A stretch of DNA of 64,000 nucleotides, from the NCBI RefSeq assembly GCF_946885955.1, contig NZ_CAMPHI010000021.1, forward strand, positions 21,775-85,774, given 5' to 3'. The translations under genes were made by a program, and so were the position numbers. The DNA is from an uncultured Pseudomonas sp. (lineage in GTDB: Bacteria; Pseudomonadota; Gammaproteobacteria; Pseudomonadales; Pseudomonadaceae). The notes under the pieces were generated by a model. The model did not search any database and was not told the origin of the DNA. It saw only the letters and a list, made by a program, of their open reading frames with translations. Positions 50,919-59,013 of the stretch are shown here, in pieces (within the stretch, counting starts at the first letter, position 1; each line of letters opens with the position of its first letter).

Positions 50919-52802
50919 TTAGCCGATCTGAAACTGCTGCGCGCTCTGGCTCAGCGCCTGAATCTGCTCGGCCAGGCCGTGGGTCTGTTGTTCCAGGGTC
51001 AGGCGCAGGCCCTTGGTCTGGCCGGTGTGCAGGTTGATTTCTTCCATCTTCTCGGCGATGTCCCCGGTGGTGCTGGAGATTTCTTCGATGGCCACCACCA
51101 CCTGGTTCATTTCCCCGGTGAGCTGTTCCATCGATTGGGTGATCGCCTCGATGGCCGTGGCCACCTGCCCGGCGTGTTGCTCGCTTTGCGCCGCCAGCGC
51201 CAGGCCGCTGCTCATCAAGCTGTCGATGCTCTGGGTCTGCTGGTTGAAGTCGCCGATGATGCGCGCGATATCGGTGGTGGCGGACACGGTTTTCTGCGCC
51301 AGCGAACGCACCTCGTCGGCCACCACCGAGAAGCCGCGCCCGGCATCGCCGGCGCGCGCCGCTTCGATGGCGGCGTTCAAGGCCAGCAGGTTGGTCTGGT
51401 CCGCCAGGCTGTTGATCACATCGATGATGCCGCGCACCTTGCCGCTCGATTGGCTGAGCAGGGCGACCTGGGCGTGGGTCTGCTGGATCATTTGCGACAG
51501 CTGGTGCATGTTGTCGACGCTGGCATCGATCACTGTGCTGCCCAGGCGCGCTGACTCGTAGGCGTTGTGCGTGGAGTTGCCGACGTCCGAGGTGCGTTGG
51601 GCCATTTCATTGATGGTCGCGCAGATCTGCTGCGAGGCCGAGGCGGCCTGTTCGGTCTGGATTTCCACCTGGCTGCTGTTGTCGCCGAGGTCGCGCATCG
51701 ACTCGCCGAGGTAGGCGTGCAGTTCGGTCAGGGCGCGATTGGCCTCGACCACCTGACGGAGAATCCGGCCGATGCCCTGGATCATGCGGTTGCTGGCCTC
51801 GGCCAATTGGTTGAATTCATCCCGGGGGTTGCGACCGCTGGCCAGATTGCCGGTGAGGTCGCCGGATGCGACCCGGGTGAGCAGGCGAGTGACGTCCTGC
51901 AGGCGGGCGAGCAGGGTGCGCGAGGCCTGGCTCAGGGTGACCAGCAGGAATGTCGCGACCCCCAGCGAAGTCAGGCCCATCAACCAGTTCGCCGATTGCC
52001 TGGCTTGTTGCGCCTGGCGCGCGGTGCTGGCGAGGATGCCATCGCGCAGCATGCGGTTCTGCTCGAGGATGCGTTGCTCGGTTTCCTCGCGTTGTTCGAT
52101 GAGTTGCGCTTCGAGTTCGCGCAGTTGCTGGATGGACGCATCCGCCTGGACGAAAGCCGCACCGAAGGCGGCGACCGTCTGGCCAATCTGGTTGTCGTTC
52201 CAGTCCAGCTCCCGCAGCTTGGCCTGCAGCTCGTCGATGGCGCTGTGGGCCTGGGCGGCATAGTCGCTGTCGAAGGTCGACAGGTAGTTGCGCTGGTTGC
52301 TCAGGGCTGTGGCGATCATCGGCTGGATCAGGCTGATGGTGATGGCTTCCAGCTGCGTGGCGCTGGCGGCAAGCGCCTGGCGTTGACCTTCGAATGGCGT
52401 CAGGCCCAGCTGCTGGGACAGCGCAAGCCAATTTCGTTGCAGGTTGGTTTCGCTCAAAATCCGGGTTTCGATCTGCTCCGCGCTCTGGCTGATGGCGTTA
52501 TCGCCCAGCTCTTGCGCCTGCCTGACGAATTGCCCGGTGCGTTGTTCCAGGGCGCCGATACGCGTGAGAAATTCTTTGCTGCTGGCGGGCGTGAGTTCCT
52601 TGCGCAGGATGCCGAGCTTGAGCCAGTCGTTCATCAAAGAGGAGGAGGCGCCGGCGAATGCCATGGCGTTTTCCCGGGCTTGCAGCGCTGCGTTGACTTG
52701 GCGGCTGGCCCAGAACGAGGTTGCCGTGATCAGTCCCAGGCCGAGCAGGGTGATGACGGTCAGCAAACGGAATTTTTGTTGCCAGGACAGGAAGATCTGC
52801 AT
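50919..52802 (-). CDS. Methyl-accepting chemotaxis protein
   Basis: Chemoreceptor of 627 residues. TM1 covers about residues 11-32, TM2 about 272-293, with a roughly 240-residue helical periplasmic sensor between them, the size of helical bimodular (HBM) domains. HAMP follows, then the signalling hairpin with the conserved tip [18 protein letters not shown] (about 468-485) and methylation helices on both sides. There is no C-terminal CheR-binding pentapeptide. The gene is 184 bp downstream of the porin on the same strand and inside the pyroglutamate locus, so it may sense a related compound. That ligand is inference. Confidence 0.93.
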   Translation of the reverse strand: MQIFLSWQQKFRLLTVITLLGLGLITATSFWASRQVNAALQARENAMAFAGASSSLMNDWLKLGILRKELTPASSKEFLTRIGALEQRTGQFVRQAQELGDNAISQSAEQIETRILSETNLQRNWLALSQQLGLTPFEGQRQALAASATQLEAITISLIQPMIATALSNQRNYLSTFDSDYAAQAHSAIDELQAKLRELDWNDNQIGQTVAAFGAAFVQADASIQQLRELEAQLIEQREETEQRILEQNRMLRDGILASTARQAQQARQSANWLMGLTSLGVATFLLVTLSQASRTLLARLQDVTRLLTRVASGDLTGNLASGRNPRDEFNQLAEASNRMIQGIGRILRQVVEANRALTELHAYLGESMRDLGDNSSQVEIQTEQAASASQQICATINEMAQRTSDVGNSTHNAYESARLGSTVIDASVDNMHQLSQMIQQTHAQVALLSQSSGKVRGIIDVINSLADQTNLLALNAAIEAARAGDAGRGFSVVADEVRSLAQKTVSATTDIARIIGDFNQQTQSIDSLMSSGLALAAQSEQHAGQVATAIEAITQSMEQLTGEMNQVVVAIEEISSTTGDIAEKMEEINLHTGQTKGLRLTLEQQTHGLAEQIQALSQSAQQFQIG

Positions 52803-52911
52803 GGTGGACTCCTCGCCACCTTTCAGGTGATAGCCACCAGGGTGGGCTGGTCATGGGACTGCATGGGTATCGCCAGGAGGAATTCCATTCTTGCGAGGCG
52901 TCTCTGCTTGT

Positions 52912-52934
52912 TCGCGGCGGCTGGGCTGCCGCGA
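52912..52934 (-). terminator. Hairpin between porin and chemoreceptor genes
   Basis: TCGCGGC (52912-52918) and GCCGCGA (52928-52934) form a 7-bp stem around a nine-base loop, 53 bases after the porin stop (minus strand). No T-run follows, so it may only partly stop transcription into the chemoreceptor gene. Confidence 0.4.
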
Positions 52935-52986
52935 GCTCAAAAGCTCCATGGCCGACGGTCTAAACCACCGGCCACGGAATTACCGC

Positions 52987-54204
52987 TTACCAGATCGGCA
53001 GGCTGTAGCTGAGGATCAGGCGGTTCTCGTCGAGGTCGTTGCCGAAGTTCGAGCGCACGGTCGCGTTACGCCATTTCAGGCCGAGGTTCTTCAGCGGACC
53101 GCTTTGCACCACGTAGGCCAGGTCCATGTCGCGTTCCCATTCCTTGCCGCCGTTGCTGCCGCCGACCTGCACGTGGTCACCGGAGATATAGCGGGTCATG
53201 AAGCTCAGGCCGGGAATGCCCATGGCGGCGAAGTTGTAGTCATAGCGGGCCTGCCAGGAGCGTTCTTCGATGTTGGCGAAGTCGTTGATCTGCACGAAGT
53301 TGACCAGGTACGGATCGCTGTTGGCGATGTACGGGAACGGATCGTCGCCGCTCATGCGCTGGTAGCCGGCGCCGAACGAGTGGCCACCCAGGGTGTAGGT
53401 GAACATGGCGCCGAGCGCGGTGTTGTCGATATCGCGGAAGTTGCCGTCTTCCTGGCTCTTGGCGTAACGCAGGTCGGTCTTGAACGACTGGCCTTCGCCC
53501 AGCGGCTTGAGGTAGGTCAGGGTGCCGTACTGCTGCCGATAGACGTCCTCGAGTTTGCCGTAGTGCAGGCCCAGGCTCAGCTCCGGGGTCAGTTTGTAGT
53601 CGCCGCCGGCGAAGACGAACTCGTCACTGTTGCCGCCGATACGGTTGGCGCTCATCTCGGTGTAGTCGGTGGAGGCGTTGGCCTTGACCCGATCGATCCT
53701 GCCGCCTTGCAGGGTCAGCTTGTCGATCTCCTGCACATTCAGCAGGGCACCGCGAAACGAGGCTGGCAGCAGGCGCGAATCGTTGGACGAGACGATCGGG
53801 CTGCGGAACGCCAGGGAGCCGACGCGCAGGGTGCTCTTGGAGGCCTTGAACTTGGCGGTGACATCGAGCTTGGCGTATTCGTTCTGCGAACCGCCGGAGC
53901 GATCTGCTGGCAGCAAGCCGGTACCCGCGGTGCCTTCGCCGGAGTCGAGCTGGAAACCGACCATGCCCAACGCATCGATGCCGACCCCGACCGTACCTTC
54001 GGTGTAGCCGGATTCCATGCGCAGCAAAAAGCCCTGCGCCCATTCTTCGGCCTTGTCGCGGGCGTTGTCCTGGCGGAAATCGCGGTTGAAGTAATAATTA
54101 CGTAGGTCGAGGCTGCCCTTGCTGTCGCCGATGAAGTCGGCGCTGGCCACGCCGGGCACGCTGGTGATGGCGAGCAAGGCTGCCATGCGGTGGATCTGGT
54201 TCAT
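52987..54204 (-). CDS. OprD-family porin (OpdO-like)
   Basis: Outer-membrane porin of 405 residues with a signal peptide (about 1-22, GVASADFIGDSKG). The OprD family start is visible (SLDLRNYYFNRDFRQ), and alternating beta-strand patterns continue to the C-terminal aromatic end (LILSYSLPIW). OprD porins take up specific small carboxylates or amino acids. In P. aeruginosa OpdO is linked with pyroglutamate and sits near pxp-like genes. The location here, with a shared operator, supports the same substrate. ATG 54204 follows AGGAGAG. Confidence 0.92.
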   Translation of the reverse strand: MNQIHRMAALLAITSVPGVASADFIGDSKGSLDLRNYYFNRDFRQDNARDKAEEWAQGFLLRMESGYTEGTVGVGIDALGMVGFQLDSGEGTAGTGLLPADRSGGSQNEYAKLDVTAKFKASKSTLRVGSLAFRSPIVSSNDSRLLPASFRGALLNVQEIDKLTLQGGRIDRVKANASTDYTEMSANRIGGNSDEFVFAGGDYKLTPELSLGLHYGKLEDVYRQQYGTLTYLKPLGEGQSFKTDLRYAKSQEDGNFRDIDNTALGAMFTYTLGGHSFGAGYQRMSGDDPFPYIANSDPYLVNFVQINDFANIEERSWQARYDYNFAAMGIPGLSFMTRYISGDHVQVGGSNGGKEWERDMDLAYVVQSGPLKNLGLKWRNATVRSNFGNDLDENRLILSYSLPIW

Positions 54205-54309
54205 GAGAAATCTCTCCTGTGAGGTAAGCGCGCACAGCGGTTGATACCGTCTGCTTGGCAGGGCGCGATTCGCGGTCTGTTGTTATCGAGCTCAAGTTGC
54301 CGCAGGGAG

Positions 54310-54380
54310 ATTCTTGGTAGCAGTGGGAGACAGCGTCCAACGAAAAAAAACAGAGGCCACCGATAAGAAAATCCGATGTG
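54310..54380 (-). promoter_or_regulatory. Regulatory site C and promoter upstream of the porin gene
   Basis: Read on the minus strand: CATCGGATTTTCTTATCGG, then GGCCTCTG, then TTTTTTTTCGTTGGAC, 19 bases, AAGAAT. TTGGAC (complement of 54335-54340) and AAGAAT (complement of 54310-54315) fit -35 and -10. The blocks match site A upstream of pxpA. The site lies between the porin and the LysR gene (gap 54205-54476) and so may also autoregulate lysR. Confidence 0.72.
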
Positions 54381-54476
54381 CCAGGTACAAGACTTTGCCG
54401 AGCGCTGGCATGTAACCTGCTTTTTCGCTGCTGGCAGAATGCCGTTATCCGTTTACCGTACGAGGGCCGAACAGCC

Positions 54477-55421
54477 ATGAATCTGAGATTTCTCGAGACC
54501 TTCGTCTGGGTCGCACGGCTGAAGAGTTTTCGCCTCACGGCAGAAAAGCTGTTCAGCACCCAGGCTTCGATTTCCAGCCGTATCGCTGCGCTGGAAGACG
54601 AGTTGGGGGTCCGTCTGTTTCTGCGCGATTCGAAGGGGGTTTCGCTGACCCCGGAGGGGCGCAAGGTGCTCGAATACGCCGAACGCATGCTCGACACCAT
54701 GCAGGCGTTGAAGCAATCGATCAGCGAGACCGGCAATATCCAGGGGCGCGTCCGTTTAGGCGTGATGGACACGGTGATCCATACGCTGCTGAGTCCGTTC
54801 GTCACGAAAATCATGGAGGTCTATCCGGCGGTCGAGATCGAACTCACCGCCGACACCGCGCGCAACCTCTGCGAGCAATTGCAGAAGGGCTATCTGGATA
54901 TCGTGTTCCAGACCGACGTGGTGCGCGGCGACGAGGTGCGCAACCTGGAAATGGCGCGTTTTCCGGTGCAGTGGATCGTGCTGACCGGCTCGATCTACGA
55001 CCGTTGCTACGCCTCGATGGATGAATTGGCCAAGGAACGGATCATCACCTTCTCCAAGCACTCGCGCCCGCATCAGGACATCCTCAATCTGTTGCATGCC
55101 GGCAATGTGGCCGCACCAAGGATTAGCTGCGTGAACTCGGTGGCGGCGATGAAGCGCCTGATTCGCGATGGTTTCGGTATAGGCGCGTTGCCCGCGGCCC
55201 TGGTTCACGAGGAACTCAAGCAGGGCCTGGTGACCATCCTCGAGGATGTGCCGCAACCGCCGCCCCTGGATATGGTGGTGACCTGGCGCACCGGCGTCGG
55301 CCTGGAACTGAGCGAAGACATAGTCGCCCTGGCCGGCGAAGTGTTGCAGGAGTACGCCCGGCAGATGGGCGAAAGCATGATCACCCTGTTGCCCTTTGCC
55401 GGTGACCACGAGCTGCCTTGA
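54477..55421 (+). CDS. LysR-family transcriptional regulator
   Basis: Protein of 314 residues. The N-terminal winged helix is MNLRFLETFVWVARLKSF, then LFSTQASISSRIAALEDELG and VRLFLRDSKGVSLTPEGRKV. The C-terminal effector domain (from about residue 90, GRVRLGVMDTVIHTLLSPFV) is a typical periplasmic-binding-protein-like fold. It is divergent from the porin and upstream of the TRAP operon, and the only regulator in the locus, so it is the likely reader of sites A-D. The inducer may be pyroglutamate or a metabolite of it; this is inference. Confidence 0.93.
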   Translation: MNLRFLETFVWVARLKSFRLTAEKLFSTQASISSRIAALEDELGVRLFLRDSKGVSLTPEGRKVLEYAERMLDTMQALKQSISETGNIQGRVRLGVMDTVIHTLLSPFVTKIMEVYPAVEIELTADTARNLCEQLQKGYLDIVFQTDVVRGDEVRNLEMARFPVQWIVLTGSIYDRCYASMDELAKERIITFSKHSRPHQDILNLLHAGNVAAPRISCVNSVAAMKRLIRDGFGIGALPAALVHEELKQGLVTILEDVPQPPPLDMVVTWRTGVGLELSEDIVALAGEVLQEYARQMGESMITLLPFAGDHELP

Positions 55422-55575
55422 TTGCAGTCGTGACGCTGCTCCGCTAGGGCGTTGTGTCGCCATGTGCAGGCAGCTGTAGCCCGTGCAAGGGCTAATAACA
55501 GCCAACGCCCGGTGCAAAGCTGGCTATCTTTAGTGCCACAGTGCCCCGTTAGTGCTCATAACGATTTCCGATCAT

Positions 55576-55600
55576 GCGCACTTGGTTTTTCTAGTTGGAC
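55576..55600 (+). promoter_or_regulatory. Regulatory site D upstream of the TRAP operon
   Basis: GCGCACTTGGTTTTTCTAGTTGGAC matches the TTTTTTC..GTTGGAC core of sites A-C. TTGGAC at 55595-55600 would be the -35; no clear -10 was found. It lies about 100 bases before the dctP start. Apart from this site the 275-base gap 55422-55696 shows nothing else clear. Confidence 0.6.
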
Positions 55601-55696
55601 AGGTCAGGTGCGTCGCCCGAGACTCGAAACCAGGCCTTCCGCCAACCTTGGGTTCAGGCCAATCGCCTCACATTAAAAACTCTGGAGAAAATAATA

Positions 55697-56680
55697 ATGA
55701 ATAATTTATCTCGCCTAGGCCTCTCCGCGATGGCCTGCGTCATCAGCCTTCAGGCAATCTGCGCCCAGGGCGCCGAGCGCTGGAACATGACCACGGAGAA
55801 CCCAGACGGCAACTACATCACCGCAGTGGCCAAGGAATTCTCGGCGGATGTCGAAAAAGCCACCGCCGGCGAACTGAGCATCCATGTACACGCCAACTCG
55901 GTGCTGTTCAAACGCCCTGAGGTCAAGCGCGCGGTGCAGACCGGCCAGGTCCAGCTCGGTGACGTGTTGATGTCGGTACTGGGCAACGAAGACCCGATCT
56001 ATGAGGTCGACAGCGTGCCTTTCCTGGCGCGCAACTACAGCGATGCGCAAAAACTCTGGAAAGCCAGCCGCCCGGCGGTGGAAGCACGCTTGGCCAAGCA
56101 GGGCATCAAGCTGCTGTACGCCACCCCATGGCCGCCGCAAAGCATCTACAGCAAGACTCCGGTCAATACCATGGAGGATTTCAAGGGCATGAAATTCCGT
56201 GCCTACAACCCGGCCACCTCGCGTATGGCCGAGCTGATGGGTGCGGTACCGACGCTGATCAATGCTGGCGAAGTACCTCAGGCGTTCAGCACCGGGATCA
56301 TCAGCGGCATGATCACCTCGCCGATGACCGGTGTGGATACCCAGGCCTGGGATTTCGCCAAGTACTACTACGACGTCAAGGCGTTTATTCCGAAGAACTT
56401 CGTGATCGTCAACGAGCGCGCGTTCAAACGCTTGCCCGAAGCCTCGCAGAAAGCGGTACTGGAAGCAGCCGAACGGGCTGAGCAGCGCGGCTGGGAAATT
56501 GCCGAGGAGCAAACCAGCAAACTGGTCGCGACCCTCGCCGAGAACGGCATGCAGGTCGACCCGGCGGCGCCTGCGCCGGTCGAGGCGGGCTTCCGTGCGA
56601 TTGGCCAGACCATGTCCGAGGAGTGGCTGAGCAAGGCCGGTGCGGATGGCCAGGCGATCATCGACGCGTACAAGAACTGA
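55697..56680 (+). CDS. TRAP transporter substrate-binding protein (DctP family)
   Basis: Periplasmic binding protein of 327 residues with a signal peptide (about 1-26, CAQGAERW). Family motifs are LYATPWPPQSIYSKTPVNTM, DFKGMKFRAYNPATSRMAEL (carboxylate-clamping Arg) and YDVKAFIPKNFVIVNERAF. It is a paralogue of the protein at 48776. TGGAGAA lies 7-12 bases before ATG 55697. It is the first gene of the TRAP operon and is followed by dctQ after 64 bp. Related Bordetella proteins bind pyroglutamate. Confidence 0.93.
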   Translation: MNNLSRLGLSAMACVISLQAICAQGAERWNMTTENPDGNYITAVAKEFSADVEKATAGELSIHVHANSVLFKRPEVKRAVQTGQVQLGDVLMSVLGNEDPIYEVDSVPFLARNYSDAQKLWKASRPAVEARLAKQGIKLLYATPWPPQSIYSKTPVNTMEDFKGMKFRAYNPATSRMAELMGAVPTLINAGEVPQAFSTGIISGMITSPMTGVDTQAWDFAKYYYDVKAFIPKNFVIVNERAFKRLPEASQKAVLEAAERAEQRGWEIAEEQTSKLVATLAENGMQVDPAAPAPVEAGFRAIGQTMSEEWLSKAGADGQAIIDAYKN

Positions 56681-56744
56681 TTGGCTGAACTCGCCGGGGC
56701 CGGGCGACCGGCCTCGGTATCTCTGATATCTGGAGCCTCAGACA

Positions 56745-57251
56745 ATGAAACTCTTGCATAAGCTCTATACCTTCTGTGGGCTGCTTTCGGGCCTGTTCCT
56801 GATTCTTATCTGCCTGCTGGTGGTCGCCCAGATCGTGGTGCGGCAACTGGGCGGCATGGTGCCATCGGCCGATGAGTTCGCCGCCTATGCCATGGCCGCC
56901 TCGGGCTTTCTCGCCTTGCCATACGCCTTGCACCGCGGCGCGCATATCCGTGTCGAGTTGCTGTATCGCTTGCTGTCGACGCGTGGGCGTTTTGTCGCCG
57001 AGGTGTTGAGCAACCTGGTGGGCCTGGGCATCAGCGTTTACCTGGCCTGGTATTGCGCGTTGTTCGTAATCGAATCCTATGAATTCAAGGAAGTGTCGTC
57101 TGGGTTGTTACCCATTCCGATGTGGATTCCGCAGCTGCCGATGCTACTGGGCACTTCGGTGCTGGCGGTGGCGATGGCTGAGCGGCTGGTCGTGGTGTGC
57201 CTGGGACAGCGCTTCGAGAGCGCCGACGCCTGCACTGCGATGAGCGAATAG
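56745..57251 (+). CDS. TRAP transporter small permease (DctQ)
   Basis: Inner-membrane protein of 168 residues with four helices. The conserved DctQ blocks are FLILICLLVVAQIVVRQLGG and PSADEFAAYAMAASGFLALP, then ALHRGAHIRVELLYRLL. It forms the membrane complex with DctM. ATG 56745 follows GGAG at 56732-56735. The DctM gene comes 118 bp later, a wider gap than usual, and may need its own translation signal. Confidence 0.93.
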   Translation: MKLLHKLYTFCGLLSGLFLILICLLVVAQIVVRQLGGMVPSADEFAAYAMAASGFLALPYALHRGAHIRVELLYRLLSTRGRFVAEVLSNLVGLGISVYLAWYCALFVIESYEFKEVSSGLLPIPMWIPQLPMLLGTSVLAVAMAERLVVVCLGQRFESADACTAMSE

Positions 57252-57369
57252 GCAGCTCGCGAGCTTTATCAGGCCGTTGAAAGACCAGCTATGTTGCCTT
57301 GCCTAGGTTTATCGACGGGCCTGTTATCCATTTTTGCGGCCTCGGCCGCACCGGATCAGTGAGTTAACC

Positions 57370-58674
57370 GTGGACTACACAATAATTACTATCACGCTGC
57401 TGGTGGCCTTGTTTGCCTTGCTCGGTGGCGGTGTCTGGGTCGCCCTGTCACTACTGGGTGTCGGCATTCTCGGCATGGAAGTGTTCGGCGGTGCGCCGGC
57501 CGGTTCTATCCTGGCCACCACCAGTTGGGCGTCGAGCGCCAGCTGGACGCTGACAGCGCTGCCACTATTTATCTGGATGGGCGAGATCCTCTATCGCACG
57601 CGCCTGTCCGAGGACATGTTCAACGGCCTGTCGCCCTGGATGCGGGGTTTGCCGGGCCGCCTGCTGCATGTCAACGTGGTGGGCTGCGGGATCTTTGCCG
57701 CGGTCAGCGGCTCCTCGGCGGCGACGGCGGCGACCATCGGCCGCATCTCCCTGCCCGAGTTGAAGGCGCGCGGCTACCCGGAGAGTATCGCCATCGGCTC
57801 CCTGGCCGGCGCCGGCACCCTGGGCCTGCTGATCCCGCCCTCGATCATGATGATCGTCTACGGCGTCGCCGCGCAGGTGTCGATCTCGCGGCTGTTCATC
57901 GCCGGGATTCTGCCGGGCCTGATGCTGCTGCTGATCTTCAGCGGTTTTCTGATCATCTGGTCGTTGATCAACCGTGAGCAGATGCCGGACGATCACGAAA
58001 CCCTGACGTTCATGGAAAAACTGCGCCGCGGCAAGCTGCTGATCCCGGTGCTGACACTGATCGTCTCGGTGATCGGCTCGATCTACGCGGGGTTCGCCAC
58101 CGCGACCGAGGCCGCCGCGGTCGGGGTGGTCGGCGCGCTGCTGATCGCCTGGTATTCCGGCTCGCTGAACCGTGAGACTTTCATGGCCAGCCTGATGGGC
58201 GCGGTCTGCACCTCGTGCATGATCTTCTTCATCCTGCTCGGCGCTGCGTACCTGACCTCGGCCATGAGCTTTACCGGGCTGCCGTCGGCGCTGGCCGACT
58301 GGATCATCGCCAAGCATCTTTCGCCTTATGTGCTGCTGCTGGCGTTGACGGTGTTCTTTATCGTCCTGGGCTGCTTCCTCGACGGTATTTCGATCATCCT
58401 GCTGACCACCGCGGTGGTGCTGCCGGCGGTGCAGGCGGCGGGTATCGACCTGCTGTGGTTCGGCATCTTCGTGATCCTGGTGGTGGAGATGGCGCAAATC
58501 ACCCCGCCGGTAGGCTTCAACCTGTTCGTGGTGCAGAACCTGACGGGCTACGACATGTGGAAAGTGGCCAAGGCCAGCTTTCCGTTCTTCCTGTTGCTGG
58601 TGCTGGCGGCAATTCTGATCACGGTATTTCCGCAGATCGTCCTGGGGCTGCCGCAGGCGATGCGCGGGGCTTGA
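57370..58674 (+). CDS. TRAP transporter large permease (DctM)
   Basis: Inner-membrane protein of 434 residues with about twelve helices, the usual DctM size. Motifs include LPLFIWMGEILYRTRLSE, VSGSSAATAATIGRISLPEL and GAGTLGLLIPPSIMMIVYG, then ATEAAAVGVVGALL and EMAQITPPVGFNLFVVQ. It uses the sodium gradient to move the ligand brought by DctP. GTG 57370 is chosen because the earlier part of the frame is non-hydrophobic. Followed by a strong hairpin. Confidence 0.94.
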   Translation: MDYTIITITLLVALFALLGGGVWVALSLLGVGILGMEVFGGAPAGSILATTSWASSASWTLTALPLFIWMGEILYRTRLSEDMFNGLSPWMRGLPGRLLHVNVVGCGIFAAVSGSSAATAATIGRISLPELKARGYPESIAIGSLAGAGTLGLLIPPSIMMIVYGVAAQVSISRLFIAGILPGLMLLLIFSGFLIIWSLINREQMPDDHETLTFMEKLRRGKLLIPVLTLIVSVIGSIYAGFATATEAAAVGVVGALLIAWYSGSLNRETFMASLMGAVCTSCMIFFILLGAAYLTSAMSFTGLPSALADWIIAKHLSPYVLLLALTVFFIVLGCFLDGISIILLTTAVVLPAVQAAGIDLLWFGIFVILVVEMAQITPPVGFNLFVVQNLTGYDMWKVAKASFPFFLLLVLAAILITVFPQIVLGLPQAMRGA

Positions 58675-58681
58675 TCCATCG

Positions 58682-58716
58682 CGCCTTGCCCCGCCCTTGG
58701 TTGGCGGGGCAAGGCG
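58682..58716 (+). terminator. Strong hairpin after dctM
   Basis: CGCCTTGCCCCGCC (58682-58695) and GGCGGGGCAAGGCG (58703-58716) form a perfect 14-bp stem with a 7-base loop, 8 bases after the dctM stop. The following sequence (GGTATATCGATTT) lacks a strong T-run, so it may need Rho or act as an mRNA-stabilising end. Confidence 0.8.
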
Positions 58717-58893
58717 GGTATATCGATTTACGCTGAACGAAGGCTGGTGCCAGGCGGGCAATCCGCGAGTTTTCTCCGGCGAAGTATCTGTAGTGAAAGA
58801 AAATGTCGCAGCACTGCAAGCGCTTGCCTGTGTTCCCTCGTTAAGCTCGCTCGATAAATGTGACCAGTGAGTCGCTGGCGTCGCCACACTCAA

Positions 58894-58925
58894 GAGGCGG
58901 GTTCTGAACATGCAAATCCCGCCTC
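58894..58925 (+). other. Inverted repeat in the gdhB leader region
   Basis: The 339-base gap 58675-59013 contains the dctM hairpin and this second repeat: GAGGCGGG (58894-58901) pairs with CCCGCCTC (58918-58925) over a 16-base loop, 88 bases before gdhB. It could be a leader structure or protein site. No clear sigma-70 promoter was identified. Confidence 0.45.
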
Positions 58926-59013
58926 CTGAACTAACGTTGAACCCTAATGGCGTTGCCAGTTACCACTCGCGATAGCCTCAGCCGAATCTCAAGCCAACCG
59001 GAGCATAAAAAAC

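Noticed and set aside
50686..50922. 78-codon frame upstream of the chemoreceptor's 3' end
   Set aside because: It runs through a REP-like element and has no domain, although GGGAGG precedes its ATG.
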